From positions 1-46,201 of the forward strand of contig CAIZIT010000008.1 in assembly GCA_903933115.1 (NCBI GenBank): 46,201 nucleotides of DNA, in the 5' to 3' direction. Position numbers and translations under genes: made by a program. Shown piece by piece: positions 44,754 to 46,201 of the stretch; within the stretch, counting starts at the first letter, position 1, and each line of letters opens with the position of its first letter. This DNA is from an uncultured Burkholderiales bacterium. GTDB lineage: Bacteria; Pseudomonadota; Gammaproteobacteria; Burkholderiales; Burkholderiaceae_C. The notes beneath the pieces were generated by a model. The model was given only the letters and a program-made list of their open reading frames with translations, made no database searches and had not been told where the DNA came from.

Positions 44754-45076
44754 TGGGTGCCCGAATTTTGATTCCCCCTTCTCCCAAAGCGGGTGATGTG
44801 ATCGATGTGCGCATCTTGATTCAACACCCCATGGAGACGGGCTTTCGACACGAACTCTCTGGTGCAGCGGTGCCTAAAAACGTGATTCAACATTTAAAAC
44901 TTGAATTCAACGGACAAGTTCTGCTAGAAGCAGAACTGGGCACTGGCATTGCAGCCAATCCCTTCTTGCAATTTCAGACCCCAGTTCTTGAAAGCGGTTG
45001 GTTCGTGTTGAATTGGGTGGATGACTTGGGCGTTAAAGGCTCTGAGCGTGTGCTTTGCACCTTGAGAGCCGCATGA
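44753..45076 (+). CDS. soxZ: Thiosulfate-oxidation carrier partner SoxZ
   Basis: The 107-residue protein is the partner of SoxY: an immunoglobulin-like fold with RILIPPSPKAGDVIDVRILI at residues 4-23 and the hallmark HPMETGFR. SoxYZ heterodimers hold the sulfur intermediate during the periplasmic cycle. SoxZ has no signal and is exported with SoxY. The ATG at 44753 overlaps the soxY stop by one base; earlier in-frame codons extend into soxY and are not needed. Confidence 0.94.
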   Translation: MGARILIPPSPKAGDVIDVRILIQHPMETGFRHELSGAAVPKNVIQHLKLEFNGQVLLEAELGTGIAANPFLQFQTPVLESGWFVLNWVDDLGVKGSERVLCTLRAA

Positions 45077-45150
45077 GCCAAGTGGACTTACCCAGCAGCA
45101 CTCAAATCGTGCGCTTGACAAGTGCCCCCTCTTTTTTAAGGAGGGGTTTG

Positions 45151-46071
45151 ATGAAGTCATCCCCATCCAAGCGCCGTACCTTTTGGGGCTTTGGCTTACT
45201 GGTGCTCTTTGTTGGCCTCATTGCACAAGTGAATGGGCACGCACAAGTACAAGCACATGTACAAGCACATACCCAAGTGCAAACCCAAGCCATAACCCCT
45301 GCACAACGCCATGGCCACGATCAAGGGCATCCACCCATCAGCACCGAAGGACCCGGATGGTTGGCCCCTGAAGAGAGAAAGTCAGGCCTGAGCTTTAAGA
45401 GCGAGGACCTCAAAGAGCAACAAAGCGACGATGCCATCAACCCCTCTTTTTTATGGGTCGACCAAGGAGAGAAGATGTGGTCAGCAACCCCCACGCCAAA
45501 GAGCCCCTCTTGTGCCTCTTGCCACGGTGAGGCCTCCAAGAGCATGAAAGGCGTGGCGCTGAAGTATCCCCGATGGAATGAAGCCTCCCAACAGTTGGTG
45601 AACTTGGAATGGCAAATCAACTCTTGCCGCGTCAAACGACAAGATGCCCAGGCACTTGCCTATGAAAGCGATGAGTTGCTGGCCTTGACCGCTTGGGTCA
45701 GTTTGGCCTCACGAGGCATGCCCTCCCAAAGGACAATCGACCCCAGCATTGCAGCGTCTTTCCTTCGCGGAAAAAATCTTTATGAAAAACGCATCGGTCA
45801 AAACAACCTGTCTTGCGCGCATTGCCACACCGAGCACTATTCGCAAAGACTTGGGGGCGAGACGATCAGCCAAGGCCAACCCCACGCCTATCCGGCCTAC
45901 CGACTGGAGTGGCAAAAAATGGGCTCTCTTCAAAGGCGTCTGAGAGCGTGTCTCTCGGGTGTCAAAGCCGTGATCTTTCCCTTTGGATCACAAGAACTCA
46001 CGGAGTTGGAGCTCTACTTGCAGTTGAGAGGCCAAGGTCTTGCCATGGAGGCGCCAGGCGTGAGGAGATGA
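45151..46071 (+). CDS. soxA: Sulfur-oxidation diheme cytochrome SoxA
   Basis: The product has a signal peptide (KRRTFWGFGLLVLFVGLIAQ), a glutamine/histidine/valine-rich linker (residues 30-50), then two heme sites, C121-x2-C124-H125 (CASCH) and C222-x2-C225-H226 (CAHCH). The active-site cysteine C267 in RACLSGVKA binds a sulfur group during thiosulfate coupling. I chose ATG 45151 (306 residues) because AAGGAGG lies 6 nt upstream and it puts the signal peptide first. An ATG at 45073 overlapping the soxZ stop would add 26 residues. SoxB is expected downstream, outside the window. Confidence 0.93.
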   Translation: MKSSPSKRRTFWGFGLLVLFVGLIAQVNGHAQVQAHVQAHTQVQTQAITPAQRHGHDQGHPPISTEGPGWLAPEERKSGLSFKSEDLKEQQSDDAINPSFLWVDQGEKMWSATPTPKSPSCASCHGEASKSMKGVALKYPRWNEASQQLVNLEWQINSCRVKRQDAQALAYESDELLALTAWVSLASRGMPSQRTIDPSIAASFLRGKNLYEKRIGQNNLSCAHCHTEHYSQRLGGETISQGQPHAYPAYRLEWQKMGSLQRRLRACLSGVKAVIFPFGSQELTELELYLQLRGQGLAMEAPGVRR

Positions 46072-46093
46072 AGGTGGGCTGTAAAGGCTTTGT

Positions 46094-46158
46094 ATGAGAG
46101 CTATGCATGAGAGCTATGCATGAGAGCTGTGTATGAGGGCTGTGTATGAGGGCTATGC
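46094..46158. repeat. Five-copy 13-bp tandem repeat
   Basis: The unit ATGAGAGCTATGC is repeated five times without spacers, with copies 3-5 differing at one to three positions (A/G in GAGAG, and ATGC/GTGT at the end). It begins 22 nt after the soxA stop. There are no spacers, so it is not a CRISPR. It is a minisatellite that could vary in copy number between strains. Confidence 0.85.
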
Positions 46159-46201
46159 ACACACGCCGTTGCCCCCCAACGAACAAGGGCTAGCATTTTA
46201 A

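Noticed and set aside
46094-46158. Tandem repeat considered as a CRISPR array
   Set aside because: The units are 13 bp and directly adjacent with no spacers, and no cas gene is present.

Overview
This window looks like chromosomal DNA of a betaproteobacterium of the order Burkholderiales, most likely Comamonadaceae-like. The indications are the uvrB / aromatic aminotransferase divergent pair, a single-chain methylmalonyl-CoA mutase with propionyl-CoA carboxylase genes, a phaC-phaA-phaB operon, an IscR-type isc operon and a soxXYZA cluster. The assignment rests on protein recognition and gene order only; no search was run. Base composition is moderate, and falls visibly in the accessory left edge and around 38.3-38.6 kb.

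Layout: 1-2.1 kb is an AT-richer accessory edge with small toxin-antitoxin genes (ParD-like/RelE-like, a lone VbhA-like Fic antitoxin, DUF1902/HicA). It abuts a minus-strand tRNA-Val(CAC). From 2.3 to 8.7 kb the minus strand carries iscR-iscS-iscU-iscA-hscB-hscA-fdx followed by dnaQ, with a good type 1 IscR operator in front of iscR. At 8.8-12.4 kb uvrB and an aromatic/aspartate aminotransferase gene are divergent. At 12.5-15.9 kb lie a DODA-type extradiol dioxygenase, an intracellular PHB depolymerase with an unusual lysine/alanine repeat tail, and an orphan RnfB-like ferredoxin.

From 16 to 26.5 kb the minus strand holds the propionyl-CoA to succinyl-CoA pathway: mutase, MeaB chaperone (frame broken at a run of eight G), a LON-domain protein, PccB, PccA and a VOC-fold epimerase candidate, followed by a flavin monooxygenase. 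At 26.6-30.4 kb are dusA and a divergent LysR / DHA2-type MFS pair. At 30.5-34.5 kb phaC, phaA and phaB make polyhydroxybutyrate from acetyl-CoA. Then come pgeF, a fumarylacetoacetase-family hydrolase, a small SET-domain protein, a translationally coupled CxxCxxCC-cluster / arginyltransferase-like pair, a zinc-ribbon Nudix hydrolase and an HSL-type esterase. The right end has an IorAB-type molybdenum hydroxylase and soxX-soxY-soxZ-soxA for periplasmic thiosulfate oxidation.

Together the genes describe a heterotroph that stores carbon as PHB, recycles propionyl-CoA and can gain electrons from thiosulfate. The points most worth a second look are the PhaZ tail, the coupled CxxCxxCC / ATE-like pair, the lone VbhA antitoxin, the broken and enlarged MeaB, the non-canonical SoxY carboxy terminus, and Gln/Val/Pro/Ser-rich low-complexity inserts that recur in several unrelated enzymes.
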